From Solea solea (Eukaryota; Chordata; Actinopteri; Pleuronectiformes; Soleidae): 64,000 nt of DNA. The position numbers and the translations under genes were made by a program. Below are positions 37,201 through 52,200 of this stretch, one piece after another. The stretch's first letter is position 1. The number at the start of each line of letters is the position of its first letter. The DNA is taken from the NCBI RefSeq assembly GCF_958295425.1, contig NC_081135.1, positions 21,894,180 to 21,958,179 on the forward strand, read 5' to 3'. Under the pieces are notes generated by a model. That model did not search any database. It saw only the letters and a program-made list of their open reading frames with translations, and was not told the DNA's origin.

Positions 37201-40200
37201 GACAGTGATGTAATGGTCGTGTTGGAGATAAGGCCTGATAAGGAAACAGGAGAACAATAGAGAGCAGCTCTGTCTATTAGATAGCAATCAGCTCAAGTAT
37301 ATAGTCCGATAATGGGCCTAAAGGGCCCAATTATCCATACGTTTGTTGCAGACTTGGAAGCCAAGTGCTGGGCCAAAGGTTGTCTTTTTCCGATCCATGG
37401 AATTTCCTTCCTCTTGTAGTACCTCTATTTTTTTCTAATAGGCCATAAACTTACTGCATCTGTGGTTTTGATAATAAGCTCACATTAGGAAATTCATAAT
37501 TTGAACAAACAACATTATCATATCCATCATGCATACTTTAAAAAGCCTTTGTTTAAAAAGGATATGCATACTCCCAGATGGCTGCACTGTGTAACCTCAC
37601 ATTAAAGTGATGGTCGTGCTTCTCTATGTAAATGATTTACTCATATTCCAGGTGGTTCCATATAGAGCTGAAACGATTAATCGATGAATCGGTTATTAAC
37701 CGATTACTAAATTAATCGACAACTATTTTGATAATCGATTAATGGGTTTGAAGCTTTTTTCATGATTAAAACAAGATTTCTGATTGTCTAAGCTTCTTAA
37801 ATATGAACATTTTCTTCATTTCTTTGCTCTGGATAACAAATACATTTTGGTTTGTGGACAAAACAAGACATTTGAGAACATCATCATGTCCAGGTTTGAC
37901 AAACACCGGTCAACATTTTTAAGGTTTTCTGATATTTTATGGACCAAACGATTCATCGGATTCATTGAGAAATTAATCGATTCATTATGAAAATAATCGT
38001 TAGTTCAGCTCTAGTTCCATATAATGTTTGCATGTTTAGACACAGTGAGAAAGACTTTAAAGTTAATTTGTTAAAGTGTGAAACTTAACACTTTCTTTTT
38101 AGTAACTCAACAGCTCGCATGAGAATATTTCAGGATGGAATGGTTTGGTCGGTGCTATACTTGCTCAGAGGGGTCATTCCTTGTCTTCACGTGCTGACGT
38201 TTTCCCAGATACCAGAGCACTCTTGAGAGAGACGGGAGGCCGACCCAACCCCTTCTTGTCTTTGTGAGCATAAAAGGCAAGGAAGAGGCCTTCCTTCTTA
38301 CAGAAAGAATGGCTTCCTAAATCTCACATCCTGTTGCACAGTGCCACATATTCACACAGGAGCGACAGTCACAGTTGAAGCACTTGCGGTTGTGCAGCCA
38401 CTCACGTGAACCGAACTGGCTGATTCTCAGAGAAAATAAACCTCTTGACTTAGCAGCCGCTGCTTTGTCTCGCTTCTCCCTCATGGTTCCTGAATACCAG
38501 ATTTATTCACAGATCATATGTATATAGCCCGGTGCTTTATTTTGTTGTCTTTTTTGATTTTGTGGTATTTGTACTGGTTGATGAGGAATGTTTTTTTTTT
38601 TGCATCAATCTCACAGATTTTAGTTCTCCTACATTAGTGGGATAAATCACACCATTGTGTTTTTTCCTCAACACAAAGTGGAGTGAAAAAGCAATCATGG
38701 CTGTTGTGCAGACCGCATACATGTGTCCCTTCAAAGATGAAGAGTCCGGCTCAATTTGTTAACAAGGTAACCTTTTATCCACTCACACAAATGTGGAGGA
38801 AGAGCTGAGTTATTAAGATGACCCCTACTTTGAAAGCTCTCTTTGAATGTCTAAATCCCCTCTAATGACCTGACCACAGGTCACAGGTCAACAGGATGAG
38901 CCTGTTAGCGTCATGTGACCGGTCAGGGAGGGATGCAGATGGGGTAGCTGATAAAAGGGGGTCACAGACTTTAGTAATCCAAGAAAGGAGTATTATATAG
39001 GATCACCTAGAAGCATGAAATTGGTGTGGAATTTTGTGAGTTGTGTTCAGTAATGTTTGATCGTGATAAGCATTGAAATAGTTGAATTTTGGGCTCTTTA
39101 ACTTCAGTTTAATCATTTTAAAACCGATGATATTGTTCACACCTCGTGTTTCCTCAACATGGTGGTTACAGTGAGCGATTTGAGGGCTTCTTTAGTCACT
39201 TCCACTATCTGGATTCATCCCACCACATGAAGATCAGCCAGTTCCCGGGTTTTATTGTAGTAACACTGTGCCAGCCCAGCAGCTGGTCTGAGAAACTGTC
39301 TAAAAACAGTTTTCCCATTCCTGTAGTTAATTTTGCATGTGAAATCTCCTCAGTGGACTGTCAACAAGGCTGGCTGTACAGTGTTCCTGCTTCATGTTGC
39401 ATTTCTGGTGACATGTTCAACAACCCGTGCAGTCCCAGTGGTTTGCTATGTTTGGATTCACAGCAGAATGACTGCAGGCTCATGTTTGATCCCAGTCGAG
39501 ACTTGCACGACATTGATTCGTCGACAATGTTTTTTTTGTTTTGTTTTGTGAACATGCTGTTTTCTTACTATGGGAAAAAAAACGTATACAATGATGTGAC
39601 TTCAAGATTCATCAAACTTTATGATTTCACAATGTGTTTTTGTGTGTGTGGTTTGGTGTGTGAGCTTCATCTGCTTTGGATTAAGTGAGCCCGGAATTTA
39701 TTTTATTTTTGTAAGCAAATACCTGCTGCCTGCAGCTAGAGCGCAACATGTTTTACATCATGTTGGTCTCAACAAATAAGCGCTACAGGACTCCTCAAAT
39801 AAAGGGAACAGCAAACATTCCCATGTATGTGTTATTGTAGAATGTACACAGTATACATCACAGTATACAAGGTGTTGGCCTTTGAATTTGGCATTGGAGT
39901 TCTCTGGAGATTGTTTAGTTGCTCTTTTGCCAAAAGCTAATTCAGAAGACCGATACCAACTCATGTTTATTTGAAACAAAAACTGAAAACAGGATGAAAC
40001 AGCCAGTTGTCTCAACATTGAACTTTGCCTTTAGTGGGAATAAACATGATACAGCACAGCAGGCAAAGTTTTATTTTTATACTAATTTCAGTGGGACATA
40101 CAGTGCACATCTGGGCCTTTATGTGGGGACTTTGCATGCAACCCTGTGTGTACGTGTGTTTTCTCTAAATTAGGTGTGACTGTGTGAGTGAATGACTGTC

Positions 40201-43200
40201 TGTCTCCATATGTTGGCCCTGTGATAGACTGGTGACCAGGGGTGTACCCTGCCTTTTGCCCTATGTCAGCATAGGGCAGTTAAAGCAGTAGACGATGGAT
40301 GAATGCATACAGTGCACATCTTAAATTATTATTTAAATATTACTCAATAAGCTTGTACAGTTTTGAAATATTGATTTGTGCGTGACGTGATTTTGCTTAT
40401 CTTGGTATATAATGTGTCTTGCTGTTTCACATCGTGCTCTCCCCGTTTCTCCATGTGCAGCTCAACCTCACACAGACACGCAGCTCACGCTTGTTTACAG
40501 AGCAAGGAGCACCAGGGGCCTTGTCTTCCAAGTAAGGCAGTCAGTCAGAAAATTCTTCCTCCTCCACTTCTATTCTTCCGTCTCAGCCTCTCAGTGCCAG
40601 AGAAGGCCAGGAATGTCAGAGCGGCACCGTTCAAATAAAATTGTCTTTTCACTTCCACCTTTCTATCGCTCTGATTAGTGTATGGTTGAGGTCAGTAGCA
40701 CCTTTACTGAAGAGCTACGGTGAGTCACTGATCTCATGCTGTCTATGTGACTGATATTAGCCACTCTCCATGTGTAGGTGTGTGTTTTCTATTCCGTGCA
40801 CGTTAGCCCACGTTCATGCTGTTGCTCCATCATTACAAGTTGTTGCGTTGCAGTGCAATGTGACTCGTTATTGTCTCATTTACTGCGCCTAATGAGCCCC
40901 GCTGCCAAGTGAGATCATTGTGATAGATTGAAGGTGCCCTGATTGACTCCATATGGGAGCCATGATCTGTGCTCTGTGTGGAGTGACTTAAACACAGGTT
41001 AAACATCTACACGCCACTGTGGTAAATTGACTGTAGCGGGCGCAGGATCTTGTTTGATGGCTCGTGATGTTGGGGCCATATGTGTGGCCGTGAGATTGTG
41101 TGGGAAATGAAGGCACAAAGGCATGTAAGGTGCATCACCCTTGTATAATTTCAGTGGGACTCACTCAGCCTACAAAAGAATCCAGATGTTTGTGTGAAAG
41201 TGCATGGGATACAATTGATTTAGCGTAAAGCCAAAAAGAGACGTTAAACAGCTGACACAGAACAAAATGTCAGTACCTATTAGGAGGTACAATATGCATT
41301 TGTAGCTTGTACAGTTATGTACAGAAATAGTGTTTTGTTTTTTTTTAGCTGGTGCAGACCCATAATGAGAAATCCAGGCAGCAAAAATCCACTAAGGAGC
41401 CCTTTAGATGTAGTATCTCCACTGCTTTGTGGCTCACAATGAAACAATGTGGTTACAGTTTTCTCGTGGATGTTAAAACAGCATTTGTCAGTTTTTCCCA
41501 TTCAGTATAAGTTCACAATAAATGAAATTTACACACTTACCATTTCATTTCTAATGTCAGTCAGTCAGTCAGTCATCATCTACCGCTTTATCCTCTGCCA
41601 GAGGGTCGCGGGGGGTGCTGTGCCAATCTCAGCTACATCGGGCGATAGGCGGGGTACACCCTGGACAGTTCGCCAGTCCATCGCAGGGCCACACACAGAT
41701 AGAGACGAACAACCATTCACTCTCACACTCACTCCTATGGTCAATTTAGAGTGTTCAATTTACCTATCCCCACATTGCATGTTTTTGGACTGTGGGAGGA
41801 AGCCGGAGAACCCGGAGAGAACCCACGCACACACGGGGAGAACATGCAAACTCCATGCAGAAAGGCCCTTGTTCCAACCGGGGCTCGAACCCGGGTCTTC
41901 TCGCTGCAAGGCGAGAGTGCTAACCACTACACCACCGTGTGGCCCTCATTTCTAATGGTTGGAGAAAAAAAAATTAAAACCTCTTCCACTGTCAGTCAGT
42001 GCGTTTACTAAAGTTTACACTACTGTATGAGGAGGTCATTGAGGTAAAGTTTGGTATAGCACTACAGATGTTTTGTTGAGTCAAGACATAAAGATACAAA
42101 GTCGAGATGTCTGTTTTCCCGCTCCATATCCTTGTGGAAGGACGACTCCCCTCCACTCTCACACTGCTGAAAAGATCCACTGGAGGGAATTCTCAATGGC
42201 TGTATATGACATCATATGGAAGATTTTCCATAGTTTTTAACCTCAAAACCTTGTGTTCTGTTTTCCTGAAGTCAACAAACAAGACGTTACAACAAGCAGA
42301 TGTGATTTACTTTAATGGTTCTGTCCCTTTCTTTTCTTTTTTTTACTCGCCTTTTGGGGCTTGAGTTTTTTGTCAGCTTCCAGATTGTTTCTGTGATGAC
42401 TAATTGGCTGCTGACTTTGTACTTAGTTAGCTTTCAGGTTGAGTGTTGTGTCTGCTTTACGCGATTCCCGGTTGTTAGTGTGTATTTAGTGTGTATTCAA
42501 AGGGAGGGGAATTCTTTTAATCAAACCCAGACAGGAATTTGATAATAATTGCAAATTGATGACTGGTTCCTATGATGTTTGTCTGATAACACTGGACTTT
42601 TATCTGTTTCTCTTCATTTGTGGTGTACTGAAAATAAATATACATGTGTAACAAATATGAAGAAGGATGTGAAACAACAAATCCTCCCACACATACCCAA
42701 GGGATTTATGAGCTATTTTAGCAGTAATGGTAGGTTGTGGCAGGAATGTGATGTCGTAGATGACATTGGCCAGATGTTTGTGTGATCTTCATTTCCCCTA
42801 AACATAAAGAGAAAAGCAAGCAAAAGCACCTACAACAGTTGTAAATGTACAGTCTGCATAGAGTGTAACAGCAATAGGAACATTTCTGCCCCCGTGTGGT
42901 AATAATCTGTACTGTTACACATGAATCTTGTGGTTCAAATCGATGCAGCTGGATGCTTCATGCAAGACAAGAAAAAATGGGACCTTTAAGGAGTCTCTGA
43001 AGTGCACTTGCTGAGGTCGACCGCACTGCATGAGGAGTGGATTTGCCCACTTTGGCAAGAAGAACAGGGGCAGTGAGTCATGCAGTCACAGAAAGCTGAG
43101 GGACAAACTGAATAACTCTTACCTCACTGGCTGCAATGAAAATGAACCCCCATAGCCTGGGAAAATCTCTGGCTGTACAAAAGATGAAGTTGCGCAAATC

Positions 43201-46200
43201 AATGTTTTCCTTCTCGTCATTGTTTACCCGTTGTACAAAATGAATTTAAAAGCAAATGTATTATGCATGGTAAAGATCGGGCACTGTATTGATTAGTTGT
43301 GGAAAAGTTAGCCCTTTAACCTCAAGCCCTGAATGAAGCAACTGAGATTTCACTATTAGTACAGTTCGAGTACTGAGCGAAAGCAAACAACATCTGTCCT
43401 TGCACAGGTGGAGGGTTTTTGTTTTTACCTTGGAAAAAGCCGTTTCTTGTCAACATTCATTCAGCAGCTGTTTTCTAGCTTTCAATACAATCTTGCTCCT
43501 GCTCAATTGTTATGGATTTATACATTTTCAATTCATTTCTGGCATCTGAAGAAGATTGTGTGATTAGATAAAAAAAAAAAAATCACACAATCTGTGATGT
43601 GGTCAGTGGTCAGTTTCCATGTTTGAAATGTCCAAACTTTCAGCTTTTTAGACAACATGGATGAGAAGTTCTTAAAGGTCTAGTATGTAGGAATTAGTGA
43701 TATCTATTTGTGAGACGGGAAGTTGTAACAAACGGAGGATTCCTCCATTTAAACCTCCCTTTCACATGCATTTCAAAGAACTACATATGCTTGGAAACAA
43801 TAAATTATGTTATTCTTCTTTGTTTGCATAGTAAGCTTCAACACAACTGCTCAAGGTGGCAGTGTCTGTAATGCAAGTGTACTATATATATATTTAAAAG
43901 GCTTATTATTAGGCTACAAAAACAGAACTGTTGTTTTTACAGCAGTTATACATTTATACAAACATACTTAGATGGTAAAAAATTCTGGACCTGGCGATTT
44001 GAATGTTGACAATTGGTTAGAGTGCATCTGCTGAGATTCTGCGATATGATTGAAACTGACTTGTTTGCTGTCTAAGAGAGTAGAGTATTAGTGTATTATG
44101 TGTAAGAGTGTTGTATTTAAGTTATACACACTGAGGTCGGTCATTACATTCAGTTTAAATATTGTTGGACTCACACAGTGTAAAGTTTATTCCCTGAGAG
44201 TTGTGTCCTGAGCCATGATGGTGCTGCTGTCGCTGTAGCTCTTCTGGGAATCCAATGATATAACATGTCTCTATACACTTATCCTCTATTTACATTAAAC
44301 ATATTTGTTTTAGTGTGATCTCTTGAGAAGCTTCTCTTATAGCCTGAAGTGTTGAGTGCAAACATGACTCATTGCTTCCTCTGGAATTCTTGAAACTCAC
44401 GGCCGGACGTATGTGTCTAGCGATGTCAGACATATCAAGCAAGTGTTGTTTAAACATCAGGCCCTCGGGATGGGGCTTGGACTGATGTAACCCCAGAAAC
44501 CTCTAACACAACACAGCGCTCAGACACTATATCAGTCTGTAGTACGAGGAGAGCCTGTGAACGTGCCGCTGTGCACCACGCTCACGTTTTTGGTGGTTAC
44601 ACCCACCTCCTCCTCCTCCTCTTCTTTTGCTGGTATTTTGTGTTTTCCTGCCGGCCCAGCCTCCGTAAACAATGACAAACACACCAGTACACAAAGTAAT
44701 GATGATGATAAGGTGGTGTTCTGCACAGCGCACAGTAACCGTAACAAATGCATTCACCATATTGATTTTTCAGCATCCTGCCTCATAAACATTAATCAGG
44801 ACTGTGTGAGACTGTCCACTGGAGTGGTTTTCTGGCTCTGGTACAGGTTCTCCAGAGCTCAGTGACTCACCGTCCACTGTATCCTCACACAGTGGACATT
44901 AACACTCATCAGATAGAGTCTTGAGGTTCTTGCTCAGTGTTTGCTCTGTGGACGATCAGGCTGTTTGGCCAAAGTAACATCATCCTCATCTATTTATTTT
45001 CTCACCGTCTGGATCCAGCAAAATCCCACTTGTGCACGCCCTGTACTGAGCTGGTAGTTTGTACCACAGAGGTGCATACGCAGACAGATGTCTATTTAAA
45101 GAATTGTTTTTGTAATATCAAAAGTCAAAGTAAACCTCCTGTGCTGATTATACTGTTTTTCCACTGAGTATGAGAGTGAAATACTGCTTTCACATTGAAA
45201 TAGATTTTAAAGCACGCGCACAATAACAGCTATTTTTGCAGGAAAAGCACAGGTGTTGCTGATCACATTAACTCTGTTCAGTTCAAGTCAGGACAGTGTG
45301 AGGGGTGGATATGCTGTATAAGGACATCTCAGAGCCGGTGTTGGTCCAATGCTGTGGGGTACAAACTGGAAAATACAATGGGATAAATCTCCGAATTGTA
45401 CTTTATTACATTTTCTTTGTTATGTTTAACCACTGTCTAGATGTGTTAACTCACGTTTGTTAGATCAGCTGTAGCCGGGGTGGTTAGCAGGATTAAAAAA
45501 TCAAAATCTACTGAATTGATTCTCCTGAAACTATGGGAAGGTGTTGTATGTCCCAAGAAAGAATCCATTAAATGTCCAATTGTGAGATATTTCAAACATA
45601 TTTATGCATTTGTAGGAAAGATTGCAGAGATCTTTAGGGAAAAAAAAAACATTAATATGTGAAGTGCTTATGGCTATGAACGGGTAAAATTTCCGTGCAA
45701 CGATCCAGATTCAGGTGGTGGTGGTTGTATATTTCTTTGTAGTTTTGGTCTTGGGCCTATGATCTAGGTTTATAAAGACTATGGTTTATGGTATAGTAGG
45801 ACAGTGTTGGCCCTCATCATGCTATATCCCTGGGGATCTTTATGATAAGGTGAGTTGCCTCTTTCCTGCACAGCCCAGATACCATATCAGGCCTTCATCC
45901 ATTCCATGGCTACAAGACCCATTAGCAAGATGTGCTTTTTGTGCAGATGACAGTGGGGGTTTAGTACCATCGCTCCGATCTGGTGTTTGGGTTTGTGGCA
46001 ATGCATAACGGACGTTGGAGGAAAACAAACGAAGAGAAATCAAACGAGTGCTGCTTTGATGCACCTGCAGATTACGCCGCTTTGTTTGGAGAGCCAGCAG
46101 GAGAGGGGCTTTTTTTCATCTGGTTGTTTTTTTTTTTGTGTGGCTGCATGCTCGCCAGCATGCAGGAATGTGCAGTAAGCTTGGTTTAGTTGTGTCTTAA

Positions 46201-49200
46201 AGAAGGCAACGAAGAAAGTTGGAAAAAAAAATCTCAGACAGACAGAGAGCAACAGGTGAATGACTATAAAGTATACTATAATAATACTTTATCAGGAGCA
46301 ACGGTGATTTATTTTAGTGGTGCTAAACACCTTCCCTCTTTGCATTAGCATGCTTTAACTCCCTTACTGCGACGCCAGAAGACAATCACATTAATCCATT
46401 CATCCAAATACTGTGAGCCTGCAGGTTTGCATGATTCAAACACATATGTGTCCTTCTCAGAATCTTGTGACACTAATCTGATCTGAAACAGGTGCTCCTG
46501 ACGTTTTCCTGTGACGAAGCGGGAAAAAAAAAAACCCCAATTAACCAGAAGTGTTTGTTCTGTGCAAGTGAGAAGAAGAAATGGGAAATGACCAGAGTGT
46601 AACAGGCCCCACATGTGCTGTACAGTGGAACTAGGGGAGAACAAGTGCACAGGGAAAGGGTGTGGGAAGTGGAGTCTGTTTCCCATAGTTTCCCATGGTT
46701 TTAGGGCCACATATTGAGCCAGTTATCAGGTCAGGTTGTTGTAGAGGATTGCATTAAACATGGAATACGTTTGGACAGGATACAGAGTTGTAGAACACGT
46801 AGCATGACCTGTGTGTGAGAAATCAGGTTTGGAAGGGATTGTGAAGAATTGTGATGGAGTCAGTTATTTGTTGTGTGTGTGAGAGAGAATGAGAGACAGG
46901 CAGAGGGAAATATTTGTGGTGAGCGTAGCTATGCGTTCTCTGTGCAAGCTCGTCCAAAGCCCTGACAGCACGTTGGCTGGACGCCTTACACGTGACTATA
47001 GCAACAGCTGGAAGATGGAGGGAAGACGAGGAGCGGAGCAATGAAAGAGAGAGCCAAGGCAACTGAGGCCAGTTCCCAGGCTCCATCCTCTGGAGACCTC
47101 AGAGGAGAGGAAGCGGGTGGAGGGGGTGGAAGGGGACTGAAGGGTGAAACCAGCTGCAGTGATGTTGTTCTGCCTCCATATAGTGCTTCAGTGTTAATCA
47201 ATGATCTCGTGTCATGGCTCAATATGATTACACAAAATAAAGCCTTTCTTTGTTTTCAACAATATTCGATTAAAAGAATTAAAACTCTCAGAGTTGAGAC
47301 TGGTGTTATAAATGGATCAAACATTTGAGGGTTTTTTTCTTTTCTTTTTTTCTTTTTAAGTCCAAAACTGTTGTGTGTAAGTTTTAACCTTTGTCAAAAG
47401 ACTTCACACAGCGCTGATTAAGTCAGCTCCACACGGTTCTCTACGTATTTCTTAGTATCATATAGTCTCATTTCTATTTAAACAGAATAATAACATGAAC
47501 AAAACAAACAAAACTTTAATTGTTTTAGTTTGATGGCAAACTAAACCTCCTGTATGCTACATTAGCAAGAGATGGTGATATGGTGATCACTGGACTTTAA
47601 TTAACCAGGTGGCCTAAAACATAACCCCAAATGGGTTATGATGTTGCTGTATATGTGTATAAATAAACGTTCCCAAGCACATTTCATCATGTCACTTCAA
47701 AGGCTTGGTTATGAATTGTAATCATGTGTAATTATCCTCACCTCACTCTTCCTCACCAAGTATGGAAGAGAAACTGCAGTGGTCCTAAATGTCAAACCCC
47801 AAAGGTTATCTCTAGAGCCAGTGTTGAGAGAGAAGGGAGCGGGGGCAGAATATATTTTAGGTCCTGTAAAGACTCCACACATCTGTTGTGAGCCGCTGTA
47901 GAAACATGGCCGATGTAGATATGATAATATGAGAGGGCTGAAAACCCAATTATTCTTAGGTTTAGGGAATTATGCACAAACATAGAAACATTTGTATGAA
48001 TGTTGCATTCCACTTCTGCCTCACACACTGAATGAGGTCCCCCCCCCCCCCCTTGTTGCCTCAAAGTGGCCAAAACGTTAACACTTAATAGAGGTGGAAG
48101 ATGCTACTGACTCCAGAGCAGCATGAACTTGTGAATCATCCTTTCATTCAACCCACATCACTCTTATTGTGATTTATAAACACTCGTCTGTGGGACGCAT
48201 CAGTAAGGCTTGCGTGGAAACGCGGCAGGAGTCTGGCTGCTCACTGTTGTGATTTACAGTGTCGAGGAATCTCATCCATATATTACCCATGAGACAAGGG
48301 CAGGACCCCAGCTTGCTATAAAAGAAGCATGGGATTGCAGAGCACATTATGCACCTGATGGATGACACCAAGTTACCCTTGCAAGGTGTCTGCTGTATTG
48401 TCCAGCTGGTATATTCTGCTTTTACTTGTGCTCCTCCTCACATGTTTATCGTCCATTGGAATAATCTTTTATTGTCTTTCTCTCCTCAGGGATGTGGGAC
48501 ATCGTGTGGAAAATGTGACTGCAGTGGTGTGAAAGGAGCAAAGGTGAGGTTTGGTCTCGTGAACCACTTAGGTCGGTTGGTTGATAACTGTTACAAAGCT
48601 TGCTATTCTATGTTGTATATTAGGGTCAGTTCTAGAGATGAGGTCTGGGTGGAAAAACAGTGAATGAGCCTCAGTCACAGGGCAAAGACCAGCACAGGAA
48701 CAGAGATCAGTGTGAATTAGAGCATGTCCAGACACACAGCTGGCCTGAAGGCTTTATTCCCATCAGATGAACAAGTGGTGGAGACACAGGCCATGATCTG
48801 GCCATGAGCCCCTGAGCTGTCAGCACTCTTCCACAAAGAGTTAGTACTGGGCATAAATACTTTTCCTGTGACCACAGTCTTTTCTCTAAGGACAGTGTAC
48901 ATCATGGTAGCTGTATAAATGCCCAAAGAACTGTACAAATAATATAAATGTATTAAATCATCGTCAGCCAAAGCCACAAAAACATGAAATGTTTCCAACT
49001 AAAATTTAATTTGTTTGTAGCCACAACCATATAAAGCTTATTTTGTTTGTGTCATGACCTCCATTGTTGTCCCAAAATCAGCACGTCATCACATTGGGTG
49101 AAATGTTGAGTTCATTTTTAATGAAACCCACATACACTGGGTCACAGGCGAAAATACTCTTGTTAAATACAAGTTCACCAAATCTACTGTGGAGCATAGT

Positions 49201-52200
49201 CACACATGAATACTAATTCTTCTTCTGTATAAACTACAATGTCCATTTGATGGAGAAAAATATTTATTATAAAATAATAAATTACATATGTATTTGTGAA
49301 CCTTTGGTTGGATTTGAGTGTCACATACAGGTCTTATGTTGGGAGCCACTTTCTTGAAGCGTTTGCAGTGAAGTGATTCATTTCACGCTGTTACACCTGA
49401 TGTTTTCGTATCTCCTGCATCAGTGACATAGTTGTTATGCTACAGTTTGGTCATTTATGGCTCGTTCTTACAGCAACAGTACCAAACACTGAGCTCACAC
49501 AACAACAGCAGGTGTGCCGACAGCCCAGCCAAACCAGTGTGTGTTTTCTAAACCGCTACAACAACTTTCATGTTAATCTTTTAGGAGTTTCACAACAACT
49601 GTTACCAAGGTAACCCTTCAGTGAATCAGAGTAGTCAGGGAATTGAACAATGGTTCCAATGATAATGGACTGTACTCATCACAAGCAGTGCATCACACGG
49701 GAGTGAGGATTACTGGTGCATGGCTCTTCTACGTGAAGCAATGCTTCCATCTAGTGGCAGATAGTGGAACTGCATCTGAATGTTTGTGGGTCAATATGAG
49801 GTCACTGAAGGACACAGAATTAAGGATATGAGTATTTGTTTTTTTTAAATCATTGCAAACAAACAGCATTGAATTCTGCAGACATGTGACCCATAACTAT
49901 TAATCATATTTGACATTCAATTGTACAATTAGAAATATATGTGTACAAACTTTACTTTAAGGTTTACGTTTCATAAACTCTTGAATAAAAGGAAAACAAT
50001 TTACCCCATTTTCCATTGTAGTCATGAACTTTTAAATGTTTCACGTTTTTATTCTTACTAACTATCATCTTAGTTTGTTTGTCTACATGTGATTTACTTT
50101 TGAAGTTTTAAGGAGGGATTTTGTTTGGTAGGTGTATATGTTGTATTTTGATTTTGTTTCATTGTTAGAATTGTGGGTCATTGTTTTGTTACTGTGTGTT
50201 GTGTATATTGGATACTAAAATCTTGTATAAAAAGGGACTTCACACTTAAAATGGTCTTTGTTCTAGGTTTGTTTAAATTAACCATAGAGAGCAAAACCAC
50301 ATTAGTTCAAAAGCCACATTTCCTAGTAAATTTGTCAAACTTAAAGTCAGATATCTTCATTACATGAAAAGTTCCAATCTATTTCTTTTCCTGGGAATCC
50401 AGCTCCCCAGAAATAAGACACAGAACAAGGCAGGTTGTAAAGATTCCTTGGCGTAAAACTCCTTTGTTCCTGAGACTTGAGGGGCTTGAGAATGATGGAA
50501 GTTGCTCCTAGGGGTTTCTTCACATATTATTTGGTTCAATATTCTGTCAATCTGTGCATCTCAGGGTGAGCGGGGACTTCCTGGTCTTCAAGGTAACATG
50601 GGATTCCCAGGGATGCACGGACCTGAGGGGCCTGCAGGGGCAACGGGCCCCAAGGTTAGTATAGACACACACACACAGAATTTATTATTATACTATAGGA
50701 AATGTTTTCTTCTATCATGATGGTTGTGATGTCATTTATCTCTTCTTAGGGAGATAGGGGTGATTTTGGTTCTCCTGGACTGAAAGGAGTGAGGGTAAGT
50801 ATGGAACCACCATGATATGATATGATATGATATGAGTTGGACCTCCATTTCAATTACTTTTAGATTATCTTGTTTGCAGACATATATATGGTTGATATGG
50901 TTGTGTTGTTGCAGGGTCCTCCTGGTCTGCCCGGCTTCCCAGGAAACCCAGGACTACCAGTAAGTCCCTTACATCTGCCTTCATGTCTCACATCCTTATC
51001 CTATAACTGCAAAAGTGTTTTTTCAATTACTAGTAAATTTACCTCATCTACAAAACACTATACTTTTGCAGCACAAAAACACACTGTGTTCAAAACAGTT
51101 AAAAACACAATTAAATCAATCAAAATCAAACTTTAATAACAGAATGTCTTTGTAATGCTCCCTGTTGTTAGTATTTCTTTGGTTCAGTGTGCTAAGAGTG
51201 TCAGTGTTTGCGGATGATTAGCTTCTTTTGAGACATGTATGTTCGTGAGAAAGAGTCTTTTTTTGGGGTGAGTTTGAACTGTTTAGCCTGAGATGCATGT
51301 AGGTAATGCAGATTGTGTGAAGAGTTTTGGGAAATGACTTTGACCAGTGATTGTTAGCAACTGAAAAAAAAAACCTGCAATAGTATAGTTTTGCTGCAGA
51401 ATCCGATATCAGAAAGCTACTGAGAGTTTTTCAACAACGGTCTTTGTGTGCACTCCCACTCTTAGGGCATCAACGGAAATGATGGTCCATCTGGTCTACC
51501 AGGTATCCCAGGATGCAATGGGACAAAAGTAAGCCACTTGTTTTTACATTCCTGCTATTTTCTGACCTGAAGATTGACTCCTCTGACTGTGCTGTGTGTG
51601 TGTGTGTGTCTGTTTCAGGGGGACAGAGGAAGGGATGGCACTTCTGGTTTTCCTGGTCTTCAGGGGCCTCCAGTAAGCAAGCTTGACAAGTTATTGTGAT
51701 AGGTTTTTATTATATATTTTCTCAGTAACTGAACGAAAACAAATTTATACTAAACAACATTACAATAATATCATCACAGCAGTATCTCAAAGTGGAAATG
51801 TTCATCTCTCCAGTGTTTGATATAGATCTCTTTCCATTGTCCTCTCTTTTCAGGGCACCCCGGGGATTCATGGAATGAAGGTTAGTCGAAAAAATGCCTC
51901 CATCCTCAAAATAAATGAGTGACAAATGATTGCAAACAATTTATTTTTGTATTTTTTCTGTTACAGGGTGATCCTGGTGGTGTGATTGGTATTGTGCCCC
52001 TAAAAGGAGACAGAGGATTCCCTGGAACACCTGGATTACCTGTACGTTGTGTGTCAATGTGAACTGGATGGACCCTTGAAAAGACATGATCGTGTTATAA
52101 AAAGATGGTTTTTTTAACAACCTTTAATTCTAAGATCTTTCCCCACACAACTTTCTTTTGCAGGGATCAATTGGACCTGCTGGACCTATTGGTCCTCCTG

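Larger units (their letters stand above)
30629..48489 (+). other. col4a1 intron 1 (17.9 kb)
   Basis: Runs from the exon 1 donor to the exon 2 acceptor. Holds microsatellites near its 5' end, a foldback element, a complete hAT-like MITE, a full-length SINE and a SINE fragment. The 180-codon frame at 39146-39688 has no recognisable features. Nothing else gene-like was seen. Long first introns are typical of COL4A1. Confidence 0.8.

Noticed and set aside
39146..39688. 180-codon + strand ORF, the longest in the window
   Set aside because: Low-complexity Phe/Cys/Val-rich ending, no recognisable domain, no signal peptide, and located within col4a1 intron 1. Length alone is compatible with chance in 64 kb.
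41449..41955. 168-codon ORF with a Cys/Gly-rich end
   Set aside because: Its C-terminal half is read through the SINE at 41557-41945, and the same peptide appears from other SINE copies.
43552..43592. Inverted repeat GATTGTGTGATT around a poly-A run
   Set aside because: A small stem around a poly-A loop with no further structure; likely a minor repeat feature and not a terminator or RNA gene.
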